A DNA stretch of 64,000 nt. Origin: Bacillus cereus G9842 (GTDB lineage Bacteria; Bacillota; Bacilli; Bacillales; Bacillaceae_G). The first letter of the stretch is position 1, and every line of letters begins with the position of its first letter. Both the position numbers and the translations under genes were made by a program. The notes under the pieces are model-generated. The model ran no database searches, had not been told where the DNA came from, and saw only the letters and a program-made list of their open reading frames with translations. Below are positions 1 to 8,100 of the stretch, piece after piece. The DNA lies in contig NC_011772.1 of NCBI RefSeq assembly GCF_000021305.1, positions 1,030,001 to 1,094,000 on the forward strand, written 5' to 3'.

Positions 1-217
1 CGATTTTTGGAACGACAGAAAAAATGTGTGATGCGATTTCTGGCGTTAACGCAAAAATGTCTTGTTTGTGAACTTTCGGAATAACAAGAGTATGTCCTTT
101 TGTTACTTGACTAATATCTAAAAATGCAAGCACATGTTCATCTTCGTATACTTTTGAGCAAGGGATTTGCCCGTCAATGATTTTACAAAAAATACAATTG
201 TCTGCTGTATGATTCAT
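1..217 (-). CDS. hit: HIT family protein, N-terminal part (cut by window edge)
   Basis: Only the first 72 codons are inside the window. The start is the ATG at 217 (minus strand), preceded by an AAAGGATGAG-type ribosome binding site. The visible protein begins MNHTADNCIFCKIIDGQIP and continues with VYEDEHVLAFLDI and KGHTLVIPK, the usual N-terminal half of bacterial histidine-triad nucleotide hydrolases, including the CxxC pair (CIFCKI). The catalytic HxHxHxx triad would lie beyond the edge. Members hydrolyse nucleoside phosphoramidates or related nucleotides. In Bacillus the gene lies divergent from ecsA, as here. Confidence 0.9.
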   Translation of the reverse strand, partial: MNHTADNCIFCKIIDGQIPCSKVYEDEHVLAFLDISQVTKGHTLVIPKVHKQDIFALTPEIASHIFSVVPKI

Positions 218-282
218 TGATCTCATCCTTTCAAATATCCTTAGCCGTATTTTACCATAATTACATAAGAGAACAAACACGA

Positions 283-313
283 AAAACAGGAAGCTGACTC
301 AGCTTCCTGTTTT
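283..313. terminator. Hairpin with 13-bp perfect arms
   Basis: AAAACAGGAAGCT at 283-295 is perfectly inverted at 301-313 around a 5-base loop. The A-run on the left and T-run on the right make it a possible two-way intrinsic terminator. It lies upstream of both divergent genes rather than behind one, so it may end an unannotated transcript or insulate the two promoters. Confidence 0.6.
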
Positions 314-357
314 CTGAAGAGGGATTGAAAAAGCATTATCGTAATTTACGTTTCGCA

Positions 358-572
358 GACACCTCATTTATTTAAGAAATGCACGGTAAATCGGCTAAAG
401 TTTCTGCCGTAGACACCCCATTTTCAAGTGAAATGAATTGCAATCTTTCATAAAAGGAAATTGTTTATTTTTTAAAACAGTATATGCTCTTTCGGAGACA
501 CCCCGTTTCGAAAATGAAACAAATAATCTGGTTATGTGTAAATTTCATTGTCCAACATGGACACCCCATTTC
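358..572. repeat. Four spaced copies of a GACACCCCATTTC motif in the hit-ecsA intergenic region
   Basis: The 562-base gap between hit and ecsA holds no convincing gene. It has four copies of a 13-base motif, GACACCYCRTTTY: 358-370, 412-424, 497-509 and 560-572 (spacings 54, 85 and 63). Three are followed within a few bases by an inverted GAAATG or GAAAC, giving a small hairpin. They are too short and too irregularly spaced for CRISPR. The reverse complement reads GAAATGGGGTGTC. The rest of the gap is AT-rich, with a T-run at about 688-696. Confidence 0.6.
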
Positions 573-779
573 ATGATGACTTCACTATGTTGTTGTACTC
601 ATCAATTGGTGGTTGCTTTTTCAATGTGTTCCTTCTTCAATAATTATGATGTCCGCTTTCGGGAAAATATATGCTAATAAATTTAAATTTTTTTTTTGAG
701 TACATGGATACTATGTAGTACAGCATAATTTTTGGTAAGATGAATATAGAATGAATACTAATGAAGAAAGTGGTGTCGT

Positions 780-1523
780 ATGAGCGAGTTATTGCGTGTA
801 GAAAATGTTACAGGAGGATATACGAAACGACCTGTATTAAAAGACGTTTCGTTCTCTGTTAATAAAGGCGAACTTGTCGGCTTAATCGGTTTAAATGGAG
901 CTGGTAAAAGTACGACGATTAAACATATTATCGGTTTAATGGAACCGAAAAAAGGAACTGTCACAATTAATGGGAAAACAATTCGTGATGATATGACAGC
1001 GTACCGTTCTAGCTTTTCATTCATTCCAGAAACGCCGGTATTATATGATGAATTAACGTTAGAAGAGCATTTGAAATTAACAGCGATGGCGTACGGCGTC
1101 GATGAAAAACAATATGAAGAACGTGTAGGACAACTATTACATGAATTTCGAATGAAAAATCGTTTAAAATGGTTTCCATCTCATTTCTCAAAAGGGATGA
1201 AACAAAAAGTAATGATTATGAGCGCGTTTTTAGTTGAGCCATCTCTTTACATAGTAGACGAACCTTTCGTTGGATTAGATCCGTTAGCAATTCAATCTCT
1301 TCTTCAAATGATGGATCAAATGAAAAAGAGTGGAGCCGGTATTTTAATGAGCACACATATTTTAGCGACGGCAGAGCGTTATTGTGATTCGTTCATTATT
1401 CTGCATCAAGGTGAAGTAAGAGCGAAGGGAACATTAGCTGAACTGCAATCACAGTTTAATATGCCAGGTGCAACGTTAGATGATATTTACATCGCGCTAA
1501 CAAAGGAAGAAGATTATGAATAG
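780..1523 (+). CDS. ecsA: ABC transporter ATP-binding protein EcsA
   Basis: This 247-residue protein is an ABC ATPase. Walker A is GLNGAGKST (residues 37-45). The signature loop is the variant FSKGMKQK, and Walker B is SLYIVDEP followed by a D-loop. It should energise the EcsB membrane subunit. In B. subtilis the Ecs transporter affects protein secretion, intramembrane proteolysis by RasP and competence; its cargo is not settled. ecsB overlaps its 3' end by 8 bases and ecsC follows, so the three form one operon. Length and motifs are normal. Confidence 0.95.
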   Translation: MSELLRVENVTGGYTKRPVLKDVSFSVNKGELVGLIGLNGAGKSTTIKHIIGLMEPKKGTVTINGKTIRDDMTAYRSSFSFIPETPVLYDELTLEEHLKLTAMAYGVDEKQYEERVGQLLHEFRMKNRLKWFPSHFSKGMKQKVMIMSAFLVEPSLYIVDEPFVGLDPLAIQSLLQMMDQMKKSGAGILMSTHILATAERYCDSFIILHQGEVRAKGTLAELQSQFNMPGATLDDIYIALTKEEDYE

Positions 1524-2727
1524 CACAGCGTTATGGAAAGAACGATTTCGTCACTTTCTAAAAGAAGTTCGTACATATAGTAAATACGTATTTAATGATC
1601 ATTTGAAATTTATTTTCGTGTTCATCATCGGTGCGGGAGCGTATTATTACCAGCAATGGTTACAAACGTTAACATCTTCCTTTCCAACTGCGCTCGTAAT
1701 GGCAGTATTAATTGGACTCGTGTTAACAGCTGGATCCATTCAAACGTTATTAAAAGAAGCGGATCTCGTTTACTTACTGCCAGTTGAAGAAAAGTTAAAA
1801 CCTTACTTCACCAAGGCATTTCTTTTTACATTTATGATTCAGTTATACATAATCGCAATCGTAGCAGCTGCGCTTGCTCCGTTATACTTCCAACAAATGA
1901 AGCAAACCGGTGCTGGCTACATATGGATTGTCCTCGCATTTGTCATTGTAAAAGCGTGGAATTTATTCGTCGCGTGGGAAAAATCATTTTTAACAGATCA
2001 AAATATACAAAGAGTTGATTGGTTTATTCGTTTTATCTTAAACGGTTTATTTGTATATTTCCTTGTAGAACGTACTTCAGTTCTTGTTATTGGCGGAATC
2101 GTTCTGCTCATGGTGTTATATCTTGCTATCATGCATCAAATGGTAAAAGGAAAGCCGCTAAACTGGGAGTATTTAATTTCTGAAGAAGGTAAGAAAATGA
2201 TGCTGCTGTACCGAATTGCAAATATGTTCGTTGATGTACCAGCATTAAAAGAAAGAGTATCTCGCCGAAAATGGCTGGATTTCATTCTGTCGATAATCGG
2301 CGAAAAGCGCACATATTTATACTTATATACGAGAACGTTTTTAAGATCAGGTAACTATTTTGGATTATATGTGCGTCTGCTCGCTCTTGGAGGAGTTATT
2401 CTTTACTTCATTCCATTTTTATACGGGCGATTTATCGTAAGTTTTATTTTCCTATACTTAATTGGCTATCAGCTATTAACTTTATGGAAACATCACCGCA
2501 TGAAAATTTGGCTTGATTTGTATCCAGTAAAGGTAGATGAAAAGAAGAAAGATTTTCTTACTTTATTAAATGTGATTCTAATCATCGGGAGCGTAATCTT
2601 TACAGTTATATTTGCACTAGCAACGAAAGATTTCATGATGACAGGAATTTTACTTGTCGTAAGCATATTATTTAGTATCGGTTTCGTTTACCAATACGGT
2701 GCGAAGCGCATTGAACGTTTAAATTGA
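1516..2727 (+). CDS. ecsB: ABC transporter permease EcsB
   Basis: A 403-residue integral membrane protein whose start codon lies inside the end of ecsA, which implies translational coupling. Hydrophobic segments are seen near residues 30-75, 105-150, 170-205, 285-320 and 345-390. Charged loops include WKERFRHFLKEVRTYSKYV at the N-terminus, a feature of the EcsB family. It is the membrane partner of EcsA. Assignment rests on gene order with ecsA and ecsC and on the membrane profile. Confidence 0.93.
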   Translation: MNSTALWKERFRHFLKEVRTYSKYVFNDHLKFIFVFIIGAGAYYYQQWLQTLTSSFPTALVMAVLIGLVLTAGSIQTLLKEADLVYLLPVEEKLKPYFTKAFLFTFMIQLYIIAIVAAALAPLYFQQMKQTGAGYIWIVLAFVIVKAWNLFVAWEKSFLTDQNIQRVDWFIRFILNGLFVYFLVERTSVLVIGGIVLLMVLYLAIMHQMVKGKPLNWEYLISEEGKKMMLLYRIANMFVDVPALKERVSRRKWLDFILSIIGEKRTYLYLYTRTFLRSGNYFGLYVRLLALGGVILYFIPFLYGRFIVSFIFLYLIGYQLLTLWKHHRMKIWLDLYPVKVDEKKKDFLTLLNVILIIGSVIFTVIFALATKDFMMTGILLVVSILFSIGFVYQYGAKRIERLN

Positions 2728-2740
2728 AGGGAATGAACCT

Positions 2741-3448
2741 ATGATTACATATGAAGAAAAGGTTATAAAAGAACTGGAGCAGTGGAAAGCTACATTCATG
2801 AAAGATTCTTCTATGATGACACGGTTCTCAAAGAAAGTGCAGACGAAAGTACAACAGCTTATTCCGGCGAAAGTGCAAAAAGTCTTAACAGAAACGATTC
2901 GGATGATGGTGCAAACGATCAGCGCCGGATCAAACTTTATAAAGCCGAAGCTAAAAGAGACGACATGGTCACTGCAAAGACGTGATGACGAAGTGCGTAA
3001 AAAAATGGATGAGTACAAAAAAATAGCTGCGGCAGAAGGAGCAGGGACGGGGGCTGGTGGTATTTTACTCGGTCTTGCTGACTTTCCGCTTTTACTTACG
3101 ATTAAAATTAAATTTTTATTCGATGCAGCAACGTTGTATGGATTTGATACAAGTAAACAAGAAGAGCGTCTTTTTATTCTTCACGTTTTCCAACTCGCCT
3201 TTTCAAGTGACAATCACAGAAAAGAAATATGGAAAGCAATTGAAACGTGGGATACAGAAAAAGAAAATCATATGGACTGGGAAAAGTTCCAAACAGAATA
3301 CCGAGACTATATCGATTTAGCGAAAATGCTTCAGCTCGTACCAGTAATCGGTGCCCCGGTAGGCGCATATGCGAACTATCAATTGCTGCAAAGACTTGGA
3401 GAAGTGACAATGAATTGTTATCGTATGCGATTGCTAAATAGAAAGTAA
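2741..3448 (+). CDS. ecsC: EcsC family protein
   Basis: A 235-residue protein 13 bases after ecsB. It carries the EcsC-family core, a glycine-rich stretch GAGTGAGGILLGLADFPLLL (about residues 99-118) followed by TIKIKFLFDAATLYGFD. Its biochemical role is unknown. In B. subtilis ecsC is the third gene of the operon and is not needed for the known ecsA/ecsB phenotypes. Several internal open frames in other phases here are shadows. A strong terminator follows directly. Confidence 0.9.
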   Translation: MITYEEKVIKELEQWKATFMKDSSMMTRFSKKVQTKVQQLIPAKVQKVLTETIRMMVQTISAGSNFIKPKLKETTWSLQRRDDEVRKKMDEYKKIAAAEGAGTGAGGILLGLADFPLLLTIKIKFLFDAATLYGFDTSKQEERLFILHVFQLAFSSDNHRKEIWKAIETWDTEKENHMDWEKFQTEYRDYIDLAKMLQLVPVIGAPVGAYANYQLLQRLGEVTMNCYRMRLLNRK

Positions 3449-3450
3449 AA

Positions 3451-3485
3451 AAAAGCATCCTAAATGTGTGATTTAGGATGCTTTT
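3451..3485 (+). terminator. Intrinsic terminator of ecsABC
   Basis: AAAAGCATCCTAAAT (3451-3465) is perfectly inverted at 3471-3485 around GTGTG and ends in a run of Ts. It can also serve the small minus-strand frame whose stop codon is at 3487-3489. Confidence 0.9.
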
Positions 3486-3486
3486 T

Positions 3487-3633
3487 TTAGAAGTTAATTT
3501 CGCTATAGCCAACTCCGACTACAATCAATATGATAAAGAGCACAATAATGGATGGAAATCCGCTTTTATTATCGTGACCAGCCTCATCGCCGCCTTTATC
3601 CCGCTGTTTATGAAGGCTGATTAAAGTTTCACT
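3487..3633 (-). pseudogene. YjcZ-like small membrane protein frame with no usable start
   Basis: On the minus strand an open frame ends in GFPSIIVLFIILIVVG, then VGYSEINF and TAA at 3487-3489. The Gly-Phe stretch followed by one Val/Ile/Leu-rich membrane segment resembles the YjcZ family of small sporulation-associated proteins. Going upstream the frame reads GGDEAGHDNKS and then enters the intergenic repeat at 3595-3637. No ATG, GTG or TTG occurs before the in-frame stop at 3634-3636. The 5' end therefore seems to have been replaced by the repeat, leaving a relic, unless a rare ATC codon is used. The family link is from the motif only. Confidence 0.45.
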
Positions 3634-3637
3634 TTAT
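3595..3637. repeat. Short intergenic repeat, bcr-like (copy 1)
   Basis: The element starts TTTATCCCGCT and ends CTGATTAAAGTTTCACTTTAT. The same two ends occur at 58685-58738 around a longer middle, and the last 16 bases occur exactly at 8018-8033. This recalls the bcr repeats of the B. cereus group, which are bounded by TTTAT as far as I recall. Class assignment is not verified. Confidence 0.6.
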
Positions 3638-3700
3638 CAAGAACTTCCTGTGTAAACTCTTATTAACTTGCAAATTATTCAGTTTCATTTTATAATTTAT

Positions 3701-3714
3701 TTACCGACCGGTAA
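3701..3714. promoter_or_regulatory. TetR-type operator palindrome
   Basis: TTACCGACCGGTAA is symmetric at 6 of 7 paired positions. It lies 22 bases before the ATG of the TetR gene at 3737 and just downstream of a TATAAT box (3691-3696), as expected for autorepression. Confidence 0.6.
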
Positions 3715-3736
3715 GTAAAAATAAGTGAGGTACAGT

Positions 3737-4318
3737 ATGACAAAGAATTTACAAACATCGCAAAACATTGTCGAGGCATCATTTAAACTCATGGCAGAGC
3801 ACGGCATTGAGAAGATGAGCCTTTCCATGATTGCGAAAGAGGTAGGTATTTCAAAACCGGCTATTTATTATCATTTTTCTTCTAAAGAAGCGTTAGTCGA
3901 TTTTTTATTTGAAGAGATTTTTTCTGATTATCATTTTGCAAATTACTTCGATAAAGAGCAGTATACGAAAGAAAATTTTGCAGAAAAGCTAATCGCAGAT
4001 GGTTTACATATGCTCTCTGAGTATGAAGGGCAAGAAGGAATACTACGCGTTATCAATGAATTTATCGTAACTGCATCGCGAAATGAAAAGTATCAGAAAC
4101 GATTATTTGAAATACAAGAGGATTTCTTACATGGTTTCCACGATTTATTGAAGCAAGGCGCGAGACTGGGCGTTGTGTCACAACATGCAACGGAAGAAAA
4201 CGCTCATACGCTAGCGCTTGTGATCGATAATATGAGCAATTATATGCTCATGGGATTTCAGTTAAAATATAAAGAAATTTGGATTCGAAATGTGAAAAGC
4301 GTCATGAAGGAGGAGTAA
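3737..4318 (+). CDS. TetR/AcrR family transcriptional regulator
   Basis: The protein has about 193 residues. An N-terminal helix-turn-helix (MSLSMIAKEVGISKPAIYYH, then FSSKEALVDFLF, about residues 27-60) is followed by an all-helical ligand domain with no recognisable specificity. The ATG at 3737 is preferred over an in-frame GTG at 3725 because the GAGG ribosome binding site is 6 bases before it. A palindrome in its promoter suggests autorepression. The next gene begins 2 bases after its stop and is probably co-regulated. Confidence 0.9.
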   Translation: MTKNLQTSQNIVEASFKLMAEHGIEKMSLSMIAKEVGISKPAIYYHFSSKEALVDFLFEEIFSDYHFANYFDKEQYTKENFAEKLIADGLHMLSEYEGQEGILRVINEFIVTASRNEKYQKRLFEIQEDFLHGFHDLLKQGARLGVVSQHATEENAHTLALVIDNMSNYMLMGFQLKYKEIWIRNVKSVMKEE

Positions 4319-4320
4319 AA

Positions 4321-4488
4321 ATGAAAATGCAAAAAAACTGGTGGCTCGGTTTTCTTGGATTCATTGGAGTTTATAAAATTCCAGGCATGATAGAGGCTTT
4401 TCAAGCAGATGGAAGTTGGATGAAGTTAATCGGTTTTATTTGGCTACTTTGGTTCGGATATTTTATTCCAGAGAGGAAAGAAGATTAA
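4321..4488 (+). CDS. Small membrane protein downstream of TetR
   Basis: A 55-residue protein beginning MKMQKNWWLGFLGFIGVYKI, with a strong AAGGAGGAG site overlapping the end of the TetR gene. It has one or two hydrophobic segments (about residues 7-22 and 33-48) and a charged tail, PERKED. I do not recognise a named family with confidence. Tight coupling to the regulator suggests it is the regulated target or an accessory to it. Confidence 0.75.
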   Translation: MKMQKNWWLGFLGFIGVYKIPGMIEAFQADGSWMKLIGFIWLLWFGYFIPERKED

Positions 4489-4567
4489 ATTTTAATTTTC
4501 TGTAAAGTTATGTAAAATATAGATTAAGAGTATTCGTATATTAGATTACTAGATTTGGAGTGGTTAC

Positions 4568-5044
4568 ATGGATCCATTGAAAAATGAAATTAACCCTGAC
4601 ATGGTCAAAGTGTGGAAAATTCGTGCTGTAATTGAAGAAGGGATCGGTATACTCGTCATTTTAGCTTACCTTTTCCTCATGATAAAGTTTGATTGGTGGG
4701 CGTGGATTTTGTATGTGATGATTGGGCTAACAGTTGTGTTCGCGCCATTTTCGTACTTCTTATTCCCGAAACTACGTCAACGTTATTACAGCTACCAACT
4801 AAATGAAGAAGAACTTGAAATTCAGCATGGTCTTTTCGTCGTAAAGCGCGTATTAGTACCGATGATTCGTGTGCAGCACGTTACGATTGAACAAGGACCA
4901 ATTATGAGAAAATACGGATTAGCAGAATTACACATTTCAACAGCAGCAACTTCTCACAGCATTCCAGGCTTAACGATGTATGAAGCAGAAATGTTGAAAA
5001 CGAAAATCGCAGAATTAGCGAAAGTGAGTGATGAGGATGTATAA
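4568..5044 (+). CDS. PH domain-containing membrane protein, YdbS-like (copy 1)
   Basis: A 158-residue protein with two N-terminal membrane segments (about residues 21-62), then a bacterial PH-like domain (bPH_2, formerly DUF304) with RQRYYSYQLNEEELEIQ and HISTAATSHSIPGLT. Its start follows a TTGGAGTGG site. It overlaps the next gene, as ydbS and ydbT do in B. subtilis, where the pair has been linked to resistance against an antimicrobial peptide. A close paralogue lies at 19033-19509, with the same C-terminal AKVSDEDV. Biochemical function is unknown. Confidence 0.85.
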   Translation: MDPLKNEINPDMVKVWKIRAVIEEGIGILVILAYLFLMIKFDWWAWILYVMIGLTVVFAPFSYFLFPKLRQRYYSYQLNEEELEIQHGLFVVKRVLVPMIRVQHVTIEQGPIMRKYGLAELHISTAATSHSIPGLTMYEAEMLKTKIAELAKVSDEDV

Positions 5045-6479
5045 GAGGCAGCATCCAATCACGATGTTATTAGAATTGAAAATAACAGATTTTATACCAC
5101 TCATTATTTTCATGTTTAGCTTAAACGGAAAATTCCCGTTTTGGTATTTAATTCCCGCAGCATTTGGTTTACTCACCGTTTTTTCAGCATTTGAAAAATG
5201 GTATTACACAACATATTGGGTTGAAAATAACGTATTACATGTGAAAAAAGGTCTCTTCGTGAAAAAGGAGAGCTACTTAAATAAAGAACGTGTTCAAACG
5301 ATTAATACAAGTTCTAACGTACTATATCAAATGCTCGGTTTGAAAAAAATTCAGATTGAAACAGCTGGTGGGGGCGATGAAGCAGAAGTTAGCTTAGCTG
5401 GTATTACGGCAGAAGAAGCGGCGGAGCTTATTGCTTTGCTAAATGAGCCAACTCCAGAAGTGAAAGCAGAAGGAACGTTAGACGAAGCAACAGAAAATGT
5501 AGTAGAAAAAGCAATTGTTACAGAGGAAAAACAAACGACAGAATATAAATTAACTTGGAAAGAGATTTTATTAGCATCTGTTACATCTGGTCAATTTGGA
5601 CTATTATTCTCTTTAATCTTTTTCGTTTATCACCAAGTAGATGAGTACATTCCGAAATGGATAGAGAATGGCGTAAAGTCGTATGTAATGGAACATGATA
5701 TATATGGCTGGATTTTCATGGTAGCCATTTTACTCGTTCTTTCTTGGATTATATCTACAATCGGTTACGCGTTAAAACATGGCGATTTCACAGTGAATCG
5801 AAGAAATGACGAAGTTCGCATTTCACAAGGATTACTTGAGAAAAAAGAGCTCGTACTAAAATTGCATCGTATTCAAGGTATTACGATAAAAGAAAGTATT
5901 TTACGCCAACCATTCGGTTATTGTGCTGTGCAAGTAGAAGTCATTCAAAGTGAGGGAAAAGAAGAAAAAGTTACACTGCATCCTATCATTCGAAAAAATC
6001 GAGTGCAACAGTTACTCGCCCATTTACAATTACCATACGAACTGAATGCAAACATTATTGCATTACCAAAAGCAGCATTGCGCCGCTATCTCATTGATAG
6101 TTTTATCTTCTTCGCAATGCTAGCAATCCCGCTTCTTGGAATAAGTATATACTCTGAAAAGCACTTCATCATGTGGGCATTAATTCCGCTCGCAATCCTT
6201 ATCTTTACACTTGGATACGCAACATTTAAAACAAATGGTTACAGTGTTAACGGAGAACAAATTACACTTGTCTATCGTAGCGTCGGAAAATACACAGGAC
6301 TTATTAGAAGAAGACACGTCCAATCAATGGAGAAGACACAATCATATTTCCAGCGCCGCGCGGATTTATGTACGTATAAGTTTTCTAGTGCATCATCTAG
6401 TTATAAAATAGAGCATACGAGAGTAGAAGACGCGGAGAGAATGCAGGATTGGTATAAGAAGAGAATGAGGGAGGAATAA
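5031..6479 (+). CDS. PH domain-containing membrane protein, YdbT-like (copy 1)
   Basis: About 482 residues with three repeated modules, each a pair of membrane helices followed by a PH-like domain (helices near residues 17-55, 185-240 and 365-410). Conserved strings such as YWVENNVLHVKKGLFVKKES and LHRIQGITIKESILRQPFGY recur in the paralogue at 19496-20917. In-frame starts are GTG 5028, ATG 5031 and ATG 5037; I chose 5031, but 5037 is equally plausible. It overlaps the YdbS-like gene and is probably its complex partner. Confidence 0.85.
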   Translation: MRMYKRQHPITMLLELKITDFIPLIIFMFSLNGKFPFWYLIPAAFGLLTVFSAFEKWYYTTYWVENNVLHVKKGLFVKKESYLNKERVQTINTSSNVLYQMLGLKKIQIETAGGGDEAEVSLAGITAEEAAELIALLNEPTPEVKAEGTLDEATENVVEKAIVTEEKQTTEYKLTWKEILLASVTSGQFGLLFSLIFFVYHQVDEYIPKWIENGVKSYVMEHDIYGWIFMVAILLVLSWIISTIGYALKHGDFTVNRRNDEVRISQGLLEKKELVLKLHRIQGITIKESILRQPFGYCAVQVEVIQSEGKEEKVTLHPIIRKNRVQQLLAHLQLPYELNANIIALPKAALRRYLIDSFIFFAMLAIPLLGISIYSEKHFIMWALIPLAILIFTLGYATFKTNGYSVNGEQITLVYRSVGKYTGLIRRRHVQSMEKTQSYFQRRADLCTYKFSSASSSYKIEHTRVEDAERMQDWYKKRMREE

Positions 6480-6485
6480 TTTGAG

Positions 6486-6519
6486 AAAGCTTGCCTATTA
6501 TGAAGGGCAGGCTTTTTTT
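6486..6519 (+). terminator. Intrinsic terminator after YdbT-like gene
   Basis: AAAGCTTGCC pairs with GGGCAGGCTTT (one G-U pair) and is followed by seven Ts. It starts 7 bases after the stop codon. Confidence 0.8.
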
Positions 6520-6680
6520 GTTATAAGGAAATGAGTGGTTTAAGTGATAGAGCAGTACAACTACAGCACACATGTATTAATATGTATGAAAAAAGGTAAT
6601 ATTCTTCTATTTTAGAGGAATCTGTGGAATTTTTGATATAAATGGTATACTAAAATATAAATAGTATTAGGAGGTTATAT

Positions 6681-7334
6681 ATGATAAGTCAGTTGAAAAG
6701 AGAAGCACTTGATGCATTAAAAGGAAGATGGGGATTAGCGGTAGGGGCAACTTTATTAATTGGAATCCTTATTGGAGCTGTTGAAATGCTAACCACAGGT
6801 ATTTTTTCGATATTTTGGGGTTGGGAAGAAGCAAGTGATTCACTCACAGTAAGTATTATTGTAATGCTTGTTATTGGTCCATTAACAATAGGTGCCTATT
6901 ATCTTGTTTTAAATGCAATTCGTAGGACTGATGCTCGCATTGGTCATATATTTAGATGGTTTAGCGATGGAAGTAAGTTGATGAAGTCGTTTTTAACATA
7001 TTTACTAATGTATGTATACTTGACTCTATGGACATTACTTCTTATTATTCCAGGTATTATTAAATCATTTTCTTATTCTATGACATATTTTATTTTGAAT
7101 GATCATCCAGAATATACAGCGAATCAAGCGATTACTGAGAGTCGTCATATGATGAATGGACATAAAATGGATTACTTTTTACTATGCTTAAGTTTCTTAG
7201 GCTGGTTCATATTAAGTATTCTTACTATAGGAATCGGTTTCTTATGGTTAGTACCTTATTTCTACTCGACATCGGCAGCATTTTATGAAGAGATTTCAAA
7301 AGAATATTATAAAAAAGAGAGCACTACTTTCTAA
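6681..7334 (+). CDS. DUF975 family integral membrane protein
   Basis: A 217-residue membrane protein with a clean AGGAGG site 8 bases before its ATG. The N-terminus MISQLKREALDALKGRWGLA, the internal FRWFSDGSKLMKSFLTYLL and the C-terminal YFYSTSAAFYEEI are typical of DUF975 proteins. These have about five membrane segments and no known function. It stands alone between a terminator at 6519 and a hairpin at 7464. Its 5' region (6520-6680) shows no other gene. Confidence 0.8.
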   Translation: MISQLKREALDALKGRWGLAVGATLLIGILIGAVEMLTTGIFSIFWGWEEASDSLTVSIIVMLVIGPLTIGAYYLVLNAIRRTDARIGHIFRWFSDGSKLMKSFLTYLLMYVYLTLWTLLLIIPGIIKSFSYSMTYFILNDHPEYTANQAITESRHMMNGHKMDYFLLCLSFLGWFILSILTIGIGFLWLVPYFYSTSAAFYEEISKEYYKKESTTF

Positions 7335-7463
7335 TAAAACATATAAACTATCTACCCTAAAGAATGTAGGGAGCAGATAGCAGATGGTTTAGGTGTTTTG
7401 ATATTTGTCCTATTTTCGGGATTCACTTCAGGATAAGGTATAGATTTTTATATAGAAATGCTT

Positions 7464-7498
7464 CCCTCTATGTTTTATCATAGAGGGTTATTTTTTTA
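7464..7498 (+). terminator. Intrinsic terminator after the DUF975 gene
   Basis: CCCTCTATG (7464-7472) is inverted at 7479-7487 and followed by TTATTTTTTT. A weaker hairpin precedes it at about 7349-7380 (CTATCTACCCT against AGGGAGCAGATAG). Confidence 0.75.
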
Positions 7499-7552
7499 TG
7501 TAAAAATGATAGGAAATAATGAATAATATATGTAAAGAAAAAAGCGAGGTGA

Positions 7553-7984
7553 ATGAGAGTGAGCAAATTTTTAATACCGTATTCATTTTCTATATTAAGT
7601 TTCTTTATTTCAGCAACAGCACTTGATTTATATGATAGGATGGGAAACGATAGTGAGCTGGTTTCGCCGAACATAATTGGAAAGATAATTCAATCTACTG
7701 CGCAAATGGGAGTCCTTACATTGTATTTCGGAGTACCTATTATTTTAGGTGGCTGTCTACTTGGTGAGCTATTGTTTAGAGGTATCATTTTACGATTTAA
7801 ACTAAGCTATATTATATCTTTATTATTATATCTATTTTTAGCTTTTAGTATTGTTTTCGTAACGGTAGGCATTCCAACTACATATGAAGATTCTAATACA
7901 TTTTTCATAGGGATAACTATGATTTGTGCTGTTACATTCTTTGTGAGTCGGAATATATGGGAAAACAAGTTAATAATGGAGTGA
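7553..7984 (+). CDS. Hypothetical membrane protein (143 residues)
   Basis: Four hydrophobic segments are visible (about residues 7-25, 48-70, 84-104 and 115-132), with little charge between them. The ATG at 7553 has a GAGGTG site; an in-frame GTG at 7559 is an alternative start. I do not recognise the family. The gene lies 4 bases before a decayed CPCC gene and may have formed an operon with it. Confidence 0.65.
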   Translation: MRVSKFLIPYSFSILSFFISATALDLYDRMGNDSELVSPNIIGKIIQSTAQMGVLTLYFGVPIILGGCLLGELLFRGIILRFKLSYIISLLLYLFLAFSIVFVTVGIPTTYEDSNTFFIGITMICAVTFFVSRNIWENKLIME

Positions 7985-7988
7985 CAAA

Positions 7989-8097
7989 ATGAAATACACC
8001 TGTCCATGTTGCGGATATAAAGTTTCACTTTATTGGATCAGTTAGAAAACCGACTAGTGAAGATGTGAAGGATGCTAGTTGGCCGCGAATTTGTTAA
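7989..8097 (+). pseudogene. CPCC family cysteine-rich protein, internally deleted and frame-broken
   Basis: The start reads MKYTCPCCGYK, the signature N-terminus of the CPCC (cysteine-rich) family. It then runs V S L Y W I S into a stop at 8043-8045. In another frame, beginning at 8041, VRKPTSEDVKDASWP, then RIC and TAA (8095-8097) look like the C-terminus of the same family. The middle (in intact members the second Cys cluster and a W-E-D-D region) is missing. At the join is the 16-base sequence TAAAGTTTCACTTTAT (8018-8033), identical to the end of the bcr-like repeat at 3622-3637. A repeat footprint or deletion at a repeat is the likely cause. Confidence 0.7.
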
Positions 8098-8100
8098 GTA

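Noticed and set aside
438..677. 79-codon frame in the hit-ecsA gap
   Set aside because: No ribosome binding site, Cys/Phe-rich random composition, and it runs across the spaced repeats.
3174..3512. Minus-strand frame opposite ecsC
   Set aside because: Shadow of ecsC; it passes through the terminator hairpin.
6532..6600. 22-codon frame (MSGLSDRAVQLQHTCINMYE..) after the YdbT-like gene
   Set aside because: The AAGGA is too close to the ATG and nothing suggests conservation.
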